This document shows positions 1 through 6,135 of a stretch of 6,414 nucleotides of DNA, in pieces (within the stretch, counting starts at the first letter, position 1; every line of letters begins with the position of its first letter). The notes beneath the pieces were generated by a model that was given only the letters and a program-made list of their open reading frames with translations, did no database searches and was not told where the DNA came from. The DNA is taken from assembly GCA_021157815.1 (NCBI GenBank), contig JAGGVT010000151.1, positions 1-6,414 of the forward strand. Direction: 5' to 3'. This DNA is from a bacterium (GTDB taxonomy: Bacteria > JAJVIF01 > JAGGVT01). Position numbers and translations under genes: made by a program.

Positions 1-107
1 GATGCCTGCACCACAACAACTTCATGTTTAAATCCAACTTCATGTAGTTTCCAATCCAAATCATAATTCCATGCCCGAGACACCTTCAGAGACCGCCCCC
101 TCCTCAT
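1..107 (-). CDS. Possible 5' end of an unrecognised gene, cut by the window edge
   Basis: On the minus strand an ATG at 107-105 opens a frame that runs without a stop to the window edge, 35 complete codons. The peptide starts MRRGRSLKVSRAWNYD and continues with a soluble-looking, charged stretch ending in HEVVVVQA. An in-frame stop lies a few codons upstream, so this ATG is the first available. AGGAG lies only two bases before it, which is close for a ribosome binding site. A downstream GTG (LK|VSRAW) preceded by the purine-rich AGGAGGGGG is an alternative start. The orientation is divergent from the ABC operon. I do not recognise the family. Such a short open stretch could be chance, so the call rests on the plausible composition and the nearby AGGAG. 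Confidence 0.35.
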   Translation of the reverse strand, partial: MRRGRSLKVSRAWNYDLDWKLHEVGFKHEVVVVQA

Positions 108-198
108 AACTCCTGATATAAAAATCCGTTATCAACATAACATGTTGCGCATTAAATCTCTTTAATCTATAATTCCGTAAGTTCGCGATGATACTTAA

Positions 199-229
199 TG
201 GAAACATGTGCTAAAACGCGCTATATAAT
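199..229 (+). promoter_or_regulatory. Candidate sigma70-type promoter for the ABC-kdsA unit
   Basis: A perfect TATAAT lies at 224-229. Upstream matches to the -35 box are weak: TGGAAA at 199-204 with 19-bp spacing, or GAAACA at 201-206 with 17-bp spacing. A start near 236 would leave a leader of only about 11 nt before the ATG at 248, with no strong Shine-Dalgarno sequence. The surrounding DNA is AT-rich, so a chance TATAAT is possible. Confidence 0.35.
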
Positions 230-247
230 AGTATATCTGAGTATATT

Positions 248-1201
248 ATGGCAGATGTGGTAATACAAACCAGGAATTTAACACGCACCTACGTCAGGTC
301 GGGCGGAAAACCTTTCAACGCTGTTGATAATCTCAATCTGGAAATTAACAGCGGTGAGATTTTCGCATTCCTCGGCGTCAATGGCACGGGTAAAACGACA
401 ACTATGAAAATGCTCCTGGGATTAACATTCCCATCATCAGGCTCATCGACTATTCTTGGCGGTGAAATCTCCAATCGGAGCATTCGCTCAAGAATCGGAT
501 ACCTGCCCGAGGAGTCCGGGCTTTATCCCTTTTTGCGAGTGGAGGATGTCCTGCGGTTTCACGCCCGCCTTTTCGGAAACACTCGCAAATGGCGTAGTGA
601 ACGAATTGAAGCCGTTATTAATTTTGCCGGATTGAAAAACAAAGCAAGAGAACAATTGAAAAATCTATCCAAAGGATTTCGCCAGAGGGTCGGAATCGCG
701 CAGGCTCTAATAAACGATCCTGAACTGATTTTCTTCGATGAGCCGGCAAGCGGACTTGACCCGATTGGGATAAAGGATTTGCGCGCCATGATGTTACGCC
801 TGAAAGAGGATGGTAAAACGGTGTTTCTCAATTCGCATCAGTTAAGCGAGGTTGAACTGGTCGCCGATAGAATAGGCATGATTCACGAGGGCAGATTAAT
901 CAAAATCGGCGTGCTGAAAGAGCTCCTTGGCACTGATGACAGCGTTGAGATTCAGATGTCCAACATTTCAGAGGATAACGCCCGAAAACTTATAAAGGAT
1001 ATACCCGAATTGAATGAGGATTCGTGGGACGTGGAAGGGATATCAGAAGGTGTTGTTGTATATCTTGATATTTCCGAATTTACGGATGAAATCATCGCGG
1101 CTTTGATGTCCGCAGGCGCAAAAATCAATAGTGTGAATAAACGTGTTAAAACGTTAGAGGATTTGTTCTCGGAAGTTATGCAGGAAACCCAAATAACATG
1201 A
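248..1201 (+). CDS. ABC transporter ATP-binding protein (ABC-2 exporter type)
   Basis: Cytoplasmic ATPase that powers the membrane partner encoded immediately downstream. The 317-residue protein has a full nucleotide-binding domain. Walker A is GVNGTGKTT (43-51). The Q-loop position has Glu in GYLPEE (84-89), a substitution common in this exporter subgroup. The signature is LSKGFRQRV (140-148), Walker B is LIFFDEP (160-166), the D-loop is SGLDP (168-172), and the switch histidine is H197 in LNSHQLSE. Residues from about 230 form the small C-terminal accessory domain (DUF4162-like) seen in many ABC-2 ATPases, ending in the usual KTLEDLFSEV motif. The ATG at 248 places the first beta strand normally, though its ribosome binding site is weak. 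The stop codon overlaps the permease start (ATGA, 4 nt), which indicates translational coupling. The substrate cannot be read from the sequence; NosF/NosY-type and drug or lipid exporters are all possible. Confidence 0.93.
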   Translation: MADVVIQTRNLTRTYVRSGGKPFNAVDNLNLEINSGEIFAFLGVNGTGKTTTMKMLLGLTFPSSGSSTILGGEISNRSIRSRIGYLPEESGLYPFLRVEDVLRFHARLFGNTRKWRSERIEAVINFAGLKNKAREQLKNLSKGFRQRVGIAQALINDPELIFFDEPASGLDPIGIKDLRAMMLRLKEDGKTVFLNSHQLSEVELVADRIGMIHEGRLIKIGVLKELLGTDDSVEIQMSNISEDNARKLIKDIPELNEDSWDVEGISEGVVVYLDISEFTDEIIAALMSAGAKINSVNKRVKTLEDLFSEVMQETQIT

Positions 1202-2070
1202 TGGCGATAGCTGCCATCGCATACAACACCTTTCTGGAATCAATCCGGAAACTGGAGCTTGTCCTGTTTCTTGTGCTTGGCTCAACCCTGATTGGCGCAA
1301 TTTGTTACCTGGCAACAAATGAACAGGCAATCGGATTGATAAACAAATTCATGGGAGAGCAGCAGTTTGTCAACGTCGATTCACCCGGCGGCATCCTGAT
1401 TATAAATGAACCGTCTCTTCTGGCAACACTGTCGCATTTAAAAGCGAGCGGGATGTTTTTCAACGAGGTTTTCACGCTGATAATCGCTTTCGCTCTTACA
1501 TTGTTCATGATACCCCACGAAATCTCAACCGGCGCGATTCTCTATATCCTCCCAAAGCCGGTTCAGCGATACCAGTATATATTGGGTAAATTCTTTGGGG
1601 TTTTTGCCATTATTTCAATATGCTGGCTTCTTATGGGATTGGAGCTTTTCACCTTCTTTTCAATAATGCAGGAAGAAGTGGACAAATATCTCCTTACTGC
1701 AATTTTCCTGCTGCCGTTGAAATACGCAATTTTCATAGCGATGATGATTGCATTGACCACACGGATTCCACCTATTGCCGCCGGAATATTTTCTCTGATT
1801 TTCTTTCTTGGCGGGCATGTATCCGCCAAACTGCAGGATTTATTCATGGATCCAGCCCTCGCACTGGAGGGATTCATGCGGTATGCCGCCATGTTTACAT
1901 ACTACATTATCCCTCATTTGTACCCCGTGTTCTCGGGAACGATAATGGATGAAAATGAAAACATCCTGGAGACATGGACACAGGTATGCGGATGGGCGTT
2001 GTATGCTTTCCTTTATATATCAATTCTACTCGTTATCGCGATAATATCATTTAGAAGGAAGTCGTTATAA
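1198..2070 (+). CDS. ABC-2 type transporter permease
   Basis: Integral inner-membrane partner of the preceding ATPase, 290 residues. About six hydrophobic segments are visible: roughly 20-40, 88-107, 126-155, 163-187, 192-211 and 264-285. A polar loop lies between the first two segments, which is usual for ABC-2 permeases. The stretch after segment two, HEISTGAILYILPKPVQRYQYILGK broken across about 106-130, matches the family pattern E-x-x-x-G-x-x-x-x-x-L-x-K-P-V-x-R-x-x-Y-x-x-G-K, where the permease contacts its ATPase. Two adjacent ATGs exist (1198 and 1201). AGGAA at 1182-1186 fits the first slightly better. The protein ends in a basic FRRK tail, as expected on the cytoplasmic side. Substrate unknown. 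Confidence 0.9.
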   Translation: MMAIAAIAYNTFLESIRKLELVLFLVLGSTLIGAICYLATNEQAIGLINKFMGEQQFVNVDSPGGILIINEPSLLATLSHLKASGMFFNEVFTLIIAFALTLFMIPHEISTGAILYILPKPVQRYQYILGKFFGVFAIISICWLLMGLELFTFFSIMQEEVDKYLLTAIFLLPLKYAIFIAMMIALTTRIPPIAAGIFSLIFFLGGHVSAKLQDLFMDPALALEGFMRYAAMFTYYIIPHLYPVFSGTIMDENENILETWTQVCGWALYAFLYISILLVIAIISFRRKSL

Positions 2071-2072
2071 AC

Positions 2073-2918
2073 ATGCTAAACAAAATATTCGAAATGCCGC
2101 CGGTTAAATCGGTTCAAGTTGGTGATCTTACTCTTGACGACAACCGGTTTTTCCTGATTGCTGGACCTTGTGCGATTGAGAGCCTGGCGATTATTTACGA
2201 GGTCGCTGAGCAGGTCAAAGAAATTGCAGCTCTTTTTGATATACCTTATATATTTAAGGCCTCGTACGACAAAGCCAACAGAACATCGATTAATTCATAT
2301 CGGGGCCCAGGCATAAATGAGGGGATTGAGAGTTTAAGAAAGCTCAAGCAGGAGAAAAAAGTCGCGGTTCTGACTGATATTCACGATACAAGCCAAGTGG
2401 AAAAAGCGGCAGAAGTTGTGGATTGCCTACAGATTCCGGCGTTTTTATGCCGCCAGACCGACCTGCTAGTCGCCGCTGGTTTATCAGGTAAAGCGGTGAA
2501 TATCAAAAAAGGGCAATTCCTGTCACCTGATTTAATGGTTCACGCAGTGAAAAAGGTCGAATCAGCATCAAACGAGAATATTCTTCTAACCGAGCGGGGA
2601 GCATCATTCGGCTACAGCAACCTGGTTGTTGACATGCGTTCGATTATGATTATGCGCCAGACCGGATATCCGGTGGTATTCGATGCCACCCACTCTGTGC
2701 AGTTGCCCGGCGCGCAGGGCGACTCATCCGGAGGGCAGCGCGAGTTTATTTTCACTCTGGCAAAAGCCGCGATTGCCGCGGGAGCAAGCGGATTATTCAT
2801 CGAGACACACCCGTTCCCGCCATCCGCCCTCTCGGATGGGCCTAACATGCTGGCTTTGGACAGAATGGCTGAGATGCTTGAGAGGATTCTTCCTATTTAC
2901 GACGCTGTAAGAAAATAA
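2073..2918 (+). CDS. kdsA: 3-deoxy-8-phosphooctulonate synthase (KDO-8-P synthase), metal-dependent class
   Basis: Cytoplasmic enzyme that condenses phosphoenolpyruvate with arabinose 5-phosphate to give Kdo-8-phosphate, precursor of the Kdo residues of the LPS inner core. Family blocks are visible in order: AGPCAIES (30-37), FKASYDKANRTSI (61-73), YRGPG (76-80), QIPAFLCRQTDLL (120-132), KKGQFLSP (145-152), TERGASFGY (173-181), FDATHSVQLPG (203-213), FIETHP (242-247) and ALSDGPN (252-258). C33, H207, E244 and D255 correspond to the Cys11, His185, Glu222 and Asp233 metal ligands of the Aquifex aeolicus enzyme, all shifted by exactly 22. This marks the metal-dependent class; E. coli KdsA has Asn in place of the Cys. 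The length of 281 residues is normal. The start is preceded by AGAAGGAA (2053-2060) and lies two bases after the permease stop, so the gene probably shares the ABC transcript. Confidence 0.97.
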   Translation: MLNKIFEMPPVKSVQVGDLTLDDNRFFLIAGPCAIESLAIIYEVAEQVKEIAALFDIPYIFKASYDKANRTSINSYRGPGINEGIESLRKLKQEKKVAVLTDIHDTSQVEKAAEVVDCLQIPAFLCRQTDLLVAAGLSGKAVNIKKGQFLSPDLMVHAVKKVESASNENILLTERGASFGYSNLVVDMRSIMIMRQTGYPVVFDATHSVQLPGAQGDSSGGQREFIFTLAKAAIAAGASGLFIETHPFPPSALSDGPNMLALDRMAEMLERILPIYDAVRK

Positions 2919-2933
2919 AACCACCTCGGTAAT

Positions 2934-2949
2934 TGTTTCACGTGAAACA
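2934..2949. promoter_or_regulatory. parS: parS centromere site 1
   Basis: The 16-bp palindrome TGTTTCACGTGAAACA matches the widely conserved bacterial parS consensus (TGTTNCACGTGAAACA) exactly. The palindrome extends to 18 bp (2933-2950). It begins 15 bp after the kdsA stop. The established role is ParB binding and loading of the CTP-dependent ParB clamp. The parB gene in this window supplies the partner protein. Confidence 0.95.
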
Positions 2950-2988
2950 AATTCGCGAAAAAGAAGCGCCTGATTTGTTTGAATGAAT

Positions 2989-3004
2989 TGTTTCACGTGA
3001 AACA
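2989..3004. promoter_or_regulatory. parS: parS centromere site 2
   Basis: A second perfect copy of TGTTTCACGTGAAACA, 55 bp centre to centre from the first, which is close to five helical turns. It lies 70 bp upstream of the rsmG start. The 39 bp between the copies are not repeated, so this is a pair of sites and not a longer duplication. Confidence 0.95.
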
Positions 3005-3074
3005 TTATCAATTATACGACAATGCAAAAATCCCTCATTCATAGAATTGTAACCCGTGATCCCTTTCCCGGGGG

Positions 3075-3740
3075 ATGGCGATAATGTCAAAAACCGCCTT
3101 CACAGAATCATTCAAACAGGCGTGCGATATCCTAAGCGTGGAATTATCCCCGGATCAAATTGAAAAGTGCATTACGCACTATAATCTGTTGCTAAAATTC
3201 AATCAGGTGGTTAATCTTACCGCTTTGGATACTCCTGAGGATATCGCATTTAAACTATTCTCCGATTCTCTGTTCCCGCTGCGATTCATTAATGAAATGG
3301 AAAATGTCAAAATCCTCGATACCGGCCCGGGGGGTGGATTCCCATCTATCCCCCTGCGTATCCTTGCAAACGAAAGCATCTCGATTACTTTGGTCGAAAG
3401 ACGGGAAAAAGTGGTTTTTTATCTTGAGGAGTTAATTTCAACATTAGCACTTCCGAATATCAATGTCGTAAAAGCGCGACTTGAGGATTTGCGGGATAGT
3501 TCTGATTTCGCCTTCGCATTCCAAATGGCTGTGAATAAAGCGACTTTTCCTGATGATGTCTTCCTCGATAAAGTTAGCCCTTTTATTCAAGCAGGAGGAT
3601 TTGCCCTTCACTGGATATCATTCCCATCCCCAAAGACTAAAATCCCCGACCCATGGCAGCATGAAATGGAGATTTATCCCGCGATAAACGATCCACGATT
3701 CCCCGGATTTGTCGCTGTTTACAAAAAACATTCCGATTGA
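3075..3740 (+). CDS. rsmG: 16S rRNA (guanine-N7) methyltransferase RsmG (GidB)
   Basis: S-adenosylmethionine-dependent enzyme that methylates N7 of G527 (E. coli numbering) in the 530 loop of 16S rRNA. At 221 residues it is near the family's usual 205-240. Recognisable blocks are FNQVVNLTA (42-50), the SAM-binding glycine motif LDTGPGGGFPSIPL (81-94), the acidic E108 ending the next strand in LVERREKVVFYLEEL, NINVVKARLED (128-138), and a C-terminal FVAVYKK strand. Two positions depart from the common pattern: GFPG is GFPS, and the usual SRA tripeptide is NKA (about residues 153-155). The first ATG (3075) directly abuts a run of G. The second, at 3084, has that GGGGG nine bases upstream, so the protein may start at residue 4 (MSKTAF). 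The neighbouring parAB genes are a common context for rsmG. Confidence 0.9.
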   Translation: MAIMSKTAFTESFKQACDILSVELSPDQIEKCITHYNLLLKFNQVVNLTALDTPEDIAFKLFSDSLFPLRFINEMENVKILDTGPGGGFPSIPLRILANESISITLVERREKVVFYLEELISTLALPNINVVKARLEDLRDSSDFAFAFQMAVNKATFPDDVFLDKVSPFIQAGGFALHWISFPSPKTKIPDPWQHEMEIYPAINDPRFPGFVAVYKKHSD

Positions 3741-3846
3741 AATTAGTATGCCCAATTTTAAAACAGATTAAATCGTATTGTAATAGTCTATCCAATTTCA
3801 TGCGCAAAAACTTTAACATTTTTCCTATGTTTTCAAATTTCAAATG
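3741..3846. other. AT-rich spacer after rsmG, nothing recognised
   Basis: AT-rich DNA between the rsmG stop and the first repeat arm. I see no open frame of note, no stem followed by a T run that would act as an rsmG terminator, and no convincing promoter. Confidence 0.5.
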
Positions 3847-3910
3847 GGGGCGTCGCTTGGAAAATACATCGTACCAATTTAGCATCAAATAAAATGCGGT
3901 CATACGTAAT

Positions 3911-4145
3911 GTCATTCCCGCGAAAGGGATTGTTGAAAAAGCCTATTATATCCCAGACCGTAGGGGCAACTCTCCGTGGTTGCCCTGTATTTATGCCAAT
4001 ATTTAGGGTAGGCACAGAGACTTACCCCCTACATTCAGCCCTTTTTCAACAGCCCCGAAAGCGGGAATCCATTTTTCTTCTGATTCAATCCTGTGCGATA
4101 GTCTGAATAAAGAAATAATTGGATTCCCGCTTTCGCGGGAATGAC
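3911..4145. repeat. Pair of inverted palindromic repeats (GTCATTC...GAATCC family), left copy interrupted
   Basis: The right copy, 4121-4145, is intact on the minus strand. It contains the hairpin ATTCCCGC / GAAA loop / GCGGGAAT (8-bp stem at 4123-4130 and 4135-4142), bounded by GTC and CC. The left copy is split: its first part is 3911-3926 (GTCATTCCCGCGAAAG) and its remainder resumes at 4062-4070 after an insertion. Joined, the two left pieces equal the right copy over all 25 positions. The copies face each other across 50 bp (4071-4120). No T run follows the stem, so it is not an obvious intrinsic terminator. The layout, two inverted copies around a short spacer, matches the element at 6149-6223. 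Confidence 0.85.
3927..4055. mobile_element. 129-bp MITE-like insertion with target-site duplication
   Basis: Terminal inverted repeats are GGATTGTTGAAAAAG (3927-3941) and, on the minus strand, GGGCTGTTGAAAAAG (4041-4055), 13 of 15 matching. The insertion is flanked by the direct duplication CGAAAG (3921-3926 and 4056-4061). Removing the insertion plus one CGAAAG restores the palindromic repeat exactly as in the intact copy at 4121-4145. Internal structure includes a GGGCAAC / GTTGCCC hairpin (3964-3970, 3979-3985) and GTAGGGG (3960-3966) pairing with CCCCTAC (4026-4032). There is no open frame of useful length, so any mobilisation would need a transposase encoded elsewhere. Confidence 0.8.
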
Positions 4146-4203
4146 GTTTTTCTTTCTGTTTGGTGGTTCTGAGACACTTTCCAAGCAGCGCCCCTACAAT
4201 CCG

Positions 4204-4256
4204 ATTTATCGACAAGCTCGGTCCAGGCAGCTCCTAGGATAAGACATTCGATAAAT
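4204..4256. repeat. Short inverted repeat upstream of the parA promoter
   Basis: ATTTATCGA at 4204-4212 pairs perfectly with TCGATAAAT at 4248-4256 around a 35-bp interior that includes the palindrome CCTAGG (4233-4238). It directly adjoins the right arm of the outer repeat and may belong to the same repeat cluster. A regulatory role is not excluded, but nothing seen supports one. Confidence 0.4.
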
Positions 4257-4307
4257 TCGATTTTTCCAAAAAAAACACCATCAAGACACGCAAAAAAGCA
4301 TAAATTC

Positions 4308-4316
4308 TGATATAAT
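4308..4316 (+). promoter_or_regulatory. Extended -10 promoter for parAB
   Basis: TGATATAAT is a perfect extended -10 element (TGn followed by TATAAT at 4311-4316). No good -35 box lies at 16-18 bp: the nearest is AAGACA (4283-4288) with 22-bp spacing, which fits the extended -10 class that does without one. Initiation near 4323 would give a leader of about 58 nt containing the palindrome at 4355-4366. This places parAB under its own promoter, separate from rsmG. Confidence 0.6.
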
Positions 4317-4354
4317 CCATAATCGTTCTTATTTTTACTGTTTTTACTGGTTAA

Positions 4355-4375
4355 CACACTAGTGTGGGCACACTA
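4355..4375. promoter_or_regulatory. Palindromic operator candidate in the parA leader
   Basis: CACACTAGTGTG (4355-4366) is a perfect 12-bp palindrome, and its half CACACTA is repeated at 4369-4375, five bases before the parA ATG. Just upstream, TTTTTACTG occurs twice in tandem (4332-4340, 4341-4349). The site covers the position where a ribosome binding site would be, and no Shine-Dalgarno sequence is visible. A bound repressor or an RNA structure here could limit parA expression. Autoregulation by the Par proteins or control by another factor is inference. Confidence 0.45.
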
Positions 4376-4380
4376 TTTCC

Positions 4381-5151
4381 ATGCAGGCAAGAATTATCTC
4401 GATAGCGAATCAAAAGGGCGGTGTCGGCAAAACGACGACTGCTATTTCCCTTGCCGCTGTATTGGCGGAACACGGCAAGCAAACTTTGCTTTGCGACCTT
4501 GACCCGCAGGCGCATGCGACAATCGGGCTTGGTTATCAGAAAAACCAGGCGCAAAATTCAATCAGCGAGGTTCTTCTGGACGGCGTTCCCGCATCCGATG
4601 CGCTTTTTAAGACAAGAATAGAAAACCTTTTTCTCCTGCCGGCGAATTCAAACGCGCTTGGAATCGAGGTGCAGTTGATAGATGCCGAAAACCGCGAGAC
4701 CATTCTCAAACGCTCACTTGATTCGATTCGTTATAAGTATGATTACATTCTTCTCGATTGTCCGCCGTCGCTCGGTTTTCTGACAGTGAATGCGCTCACG
4801 GCATCCGATTCAGTGCTGATACCCATGCAGTGCGAGTTCCTTGCTATGGAGGGGCTTGTCCAGCTGCTGAATACAATCGCGCATGTGCAGAAATCGCTGA
4901 ATCCATCGCTGGGAATCGAGGGAATAGTGTTGACTATGCATGACGCGCGGACTAAACTTTCGCGTGAGGTTGAGACGGAGATTAGACAGTATTTCGAGGG
5001 ACGAATTAGAGTTTTCGAATCGGTGATACCGCGGAGCATCAAATTAAGCGAGGCGCCGTCGCATGGTGTCCCGATTACACAATACGCAAATCTCACTGCC
5101 GGGGCGTGGTCATACACGAACCTTGGTGAGGAGTTGATGGGCATTGAGTAA
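4381..5151 (+). CDS. parA: Chromosome-partitioning ATPase ParA (Soj type)
   Basis: Deviant Walker A ATPase that binds nucleoid DNA non-specifically as an ATP dimer and moves ParB-parS complexes toward opposite cell halves. At 256 residues it lacks the N-terminal helix-turn-helix of plasmid P1/F-type ParA and fits the short chromosomal type. Walker A is KGGVGKTTT (12-20) with the signature lysine K12 and the catalytic-loop K17. The switch motif is CDLDPQAHAT (38-47), and Walker B is YILLDCPPSLG (122-132) with D126. The C-terminal VIPRSIKLSEAPSHG block is characteristic of chromosomal ParA. The ATG at 4381 is the only sensible start; an in-frame TAG lies seven codons upstream. It has no visible Shine-Dalgarno sequence and lies just after a palindrome. 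It overlaps parB by 8 nt. Confidence 0.97.
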   Translation: MQARIISIANQKGGVGKTTTAISLAAVLAEHGKQTLLCDLDPQAHATIGLGYQKNQAQNSISEVLLDGVPASDALFKTRIENLFLLPANSNALGIEVQLIDAENRETILKRSLDSIRYKYDYILLDCPPSLGFLTVNALTASDSVLIPMQCEFLAMEGLVQLLNTIAHVQKSLNPSLGIEGIVLTMHDARTKLSREVETEIRQYFEGRIRVFESVIPRSIKLSEAPSHGVPITQYANLTAGAWSYTNLGEELMGIE

Positions 5152-6094
5152 GACAAAGGAGAGAAAATCACTCGGACGCGGATTAAGCGCGCTGATTCCG
5201 GATGCGCCACCCGTTGTCGCTGATGATAAGAGCGTTGTAATTGAAATAGATATCAGGCGGATTTCCCCAAACCAGAATCAGCCAAGGAAAAAATTTGAGC
5301 CTAATTCGCTGATTGAACTGAGGAAATCGATTCAGGATGTCGGCGTCCTTTCGCCAATTATTGTGAAAAAGGACGGGGAACGGTATTGCATTATCGCTGG
5401 AGAAAGGCGTTTTCATGCGGCAAAAGCGGCGGAATTGAAAACCATCCCCTGCATCATCAGGGATGTTACTCGGGAGGAGATGCTTGAGCTTGCGATTATT
5501 GAGAACGTTCAGAGGGAGGATTTGAACGATATAGAACTCGCTTATGGATATAGGCAGTTGAAGAATGAATACTATTTAACGCAGAATCAAATCGCAGAGA
5601 AGGTAGGTAAAAGTCGAAGCGTGATAGCAAACACACTAAGATTGCTGGAATTATCCCAGAATCTACAGGAAGCGGTGCGGACCGGTGAGATAACATCCGG
5701 CCACGCGAGAGCGCTTTTGTCACTCAATGAGGACAAGCGCGACATGGTGCTTGAGATTATCCGCGAGAAATCACTCTCCGTTCGCCAGGTTGAGGCCATG
5801 GTGAAAAAGCCGAACGGGAATGGGCCTGAACGCCCCATCGCAACTGATGAAAGCGCGGATATCGAAACGCCGTTCACTAAATCAAGCGCGACAGTATCGC
5901 TTGATCCGGACACAATGAGCCTGCTAAGGACAATCGAGGAGACGCTCAGGACGAAAGTGGAGATTCGTCCGGCGAAAAGAGCGGGAGGCGGGGGGAAATT
6001 AGTCATCCACTACTACGGCGATGACGATTTCAACCACATCATGTCAGCGTTGGCGCAGCTGAGAGGCGTCGTTGCGAGTGGTGATGGGGAGTAG
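5144..6094 (+). CDS. parB: Chromosome-partitioning protein ParB (Spo0J type), parS-binding CTPase
   Basis: Site-specific DNA-binding protein that recognises parS, closes as a clamp with CTP and spreads along DNA, forming the cargo moved by ParA. The 316-residue protein shows all expected parts. The N-terminal ParA-stimulating peptide is LGRGLSALI (10-18) with the arginine finger region. The CTP-binding ParB/Srx domain (about 32-125) contains NQPRKKF (45-51), the GERR motif (86-89) and ENVQRED (120-126). The helix-turn-helix is LTQNQIAEKVGKSRSVIANTL (145-165), followed by SGHARALLSL. A low-complexity linker (about 215-240) leads to the C-terminal dimerisation domain (about 245-316). Translation starts at TTG 5144 inside the parA end. 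An in-frame TGA at 5135-5137 excludes an earlier start, and GAGGAG at 5128-5133 sits ten bases upstream. Its targets are probably the two parS sites at 2934 and 2989. Confidence 0.97.
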   Translation: MSKTKERKSLGRGLSALIPDAPPVVADDKSVVIEIDIRRISPNQNQPRKKFEPNSLIELRKSIQDVGVLSPIIVKKDGERYCIIAGERRFHAAKAAELKTIPCIIRDVTREEMLELAIIENVQREDLNDIELAYGYRQLKNEYYLTQNQIAEKVGKSRSVIANTLRLLELSQNLQEAVRTGEITSGHARALLSLNEDKRDMVLEIIREKSLSVRQVEAMVKKPNGNGPERPIATDESADIETPFTKSSATVSLDPDTMSLLRTIEETLRTKVEIRPAKRAGGGGKLVIHYYGDDDFNHIMSALAQLRGVVASGDGE

Positions 6095-6135
6095 GGGGAT
6101 GTAGAAACAGAATAGGTTAAGTTTACCTCGCATTT

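Larger units (their letters stand above)
3847..4194. repeat. Outer inverted repeat enclosing nested repeat elements
   Basis: The left arm at 3847-3863 (GGGGCG TC GCTTGGAAA) and the right arm at 4178-4194, read on the minus strand (GGGGCG CT GCTTGGAAA), match at 15 of 17 positions in inverted orientation. They bracket two further layers of inverted repeats listed separately. No transposase or other coding capacity is present. The region may be an old non-autonomous element or several independent insertions. No clear target duplication is visible immediately outside the arms. Confidence 0.6.

Noticed and set aside
139-146. AACATGTT palindrome as an operator upstream of the ABC gene
   Set aside because: Eight-base palindromes are common by chance in AT-rich DNA. 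It is about 80 bp from the candidate -10 and has no second copy.
4123-4142. Strong ATTCCCGC/GCGGGAAT hairpin as an intrinsic terminator
   Set aside because: The sequence after it is ATGACG before any T run. It is an exact copy of a repeat unit, and no gene ends just upstream.
3911-4145. Repeated 25-mers as a CRISPR array
   Set aside because: The copies are inverted relative to each other, there is no series of regular spacers, and one copy is interrupted by an insertion. No cas gene is present.
4206-4214. TTATCGACA, and TTATCAACA at 129-137, as DnaA boxes marking oriC
   Set aside because: Each has one mismatch to TTATCCACA, they are isolated, and there is no cluster of boxes or adjacent unwinding region. 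The parS context suggests the origin may be near, but it is not visible here.
4085-4357. 90-residue minus-strand open frame in the rsmG-parA gap
   Set aside because: It is built largely from the inverted repeats and runs through the parA promoter. The peptide resembles no protein family and its frame follows from repeat sequence.
4743-5210. 155-residue minus-strand open frame antisense to parA
   Set aside because: It lies opposite a clearly conserved parA frame and spans the parA-parB overlap. Its composition (Ser- and Arg-rich) is typical of an antisense shadow.
5587-6006. 139-residue minus-strand open frame antisense to parB
   Set aside because: Lies wholly within the well-supported parB gene, with serine-rich composition expected of a shadow frame.
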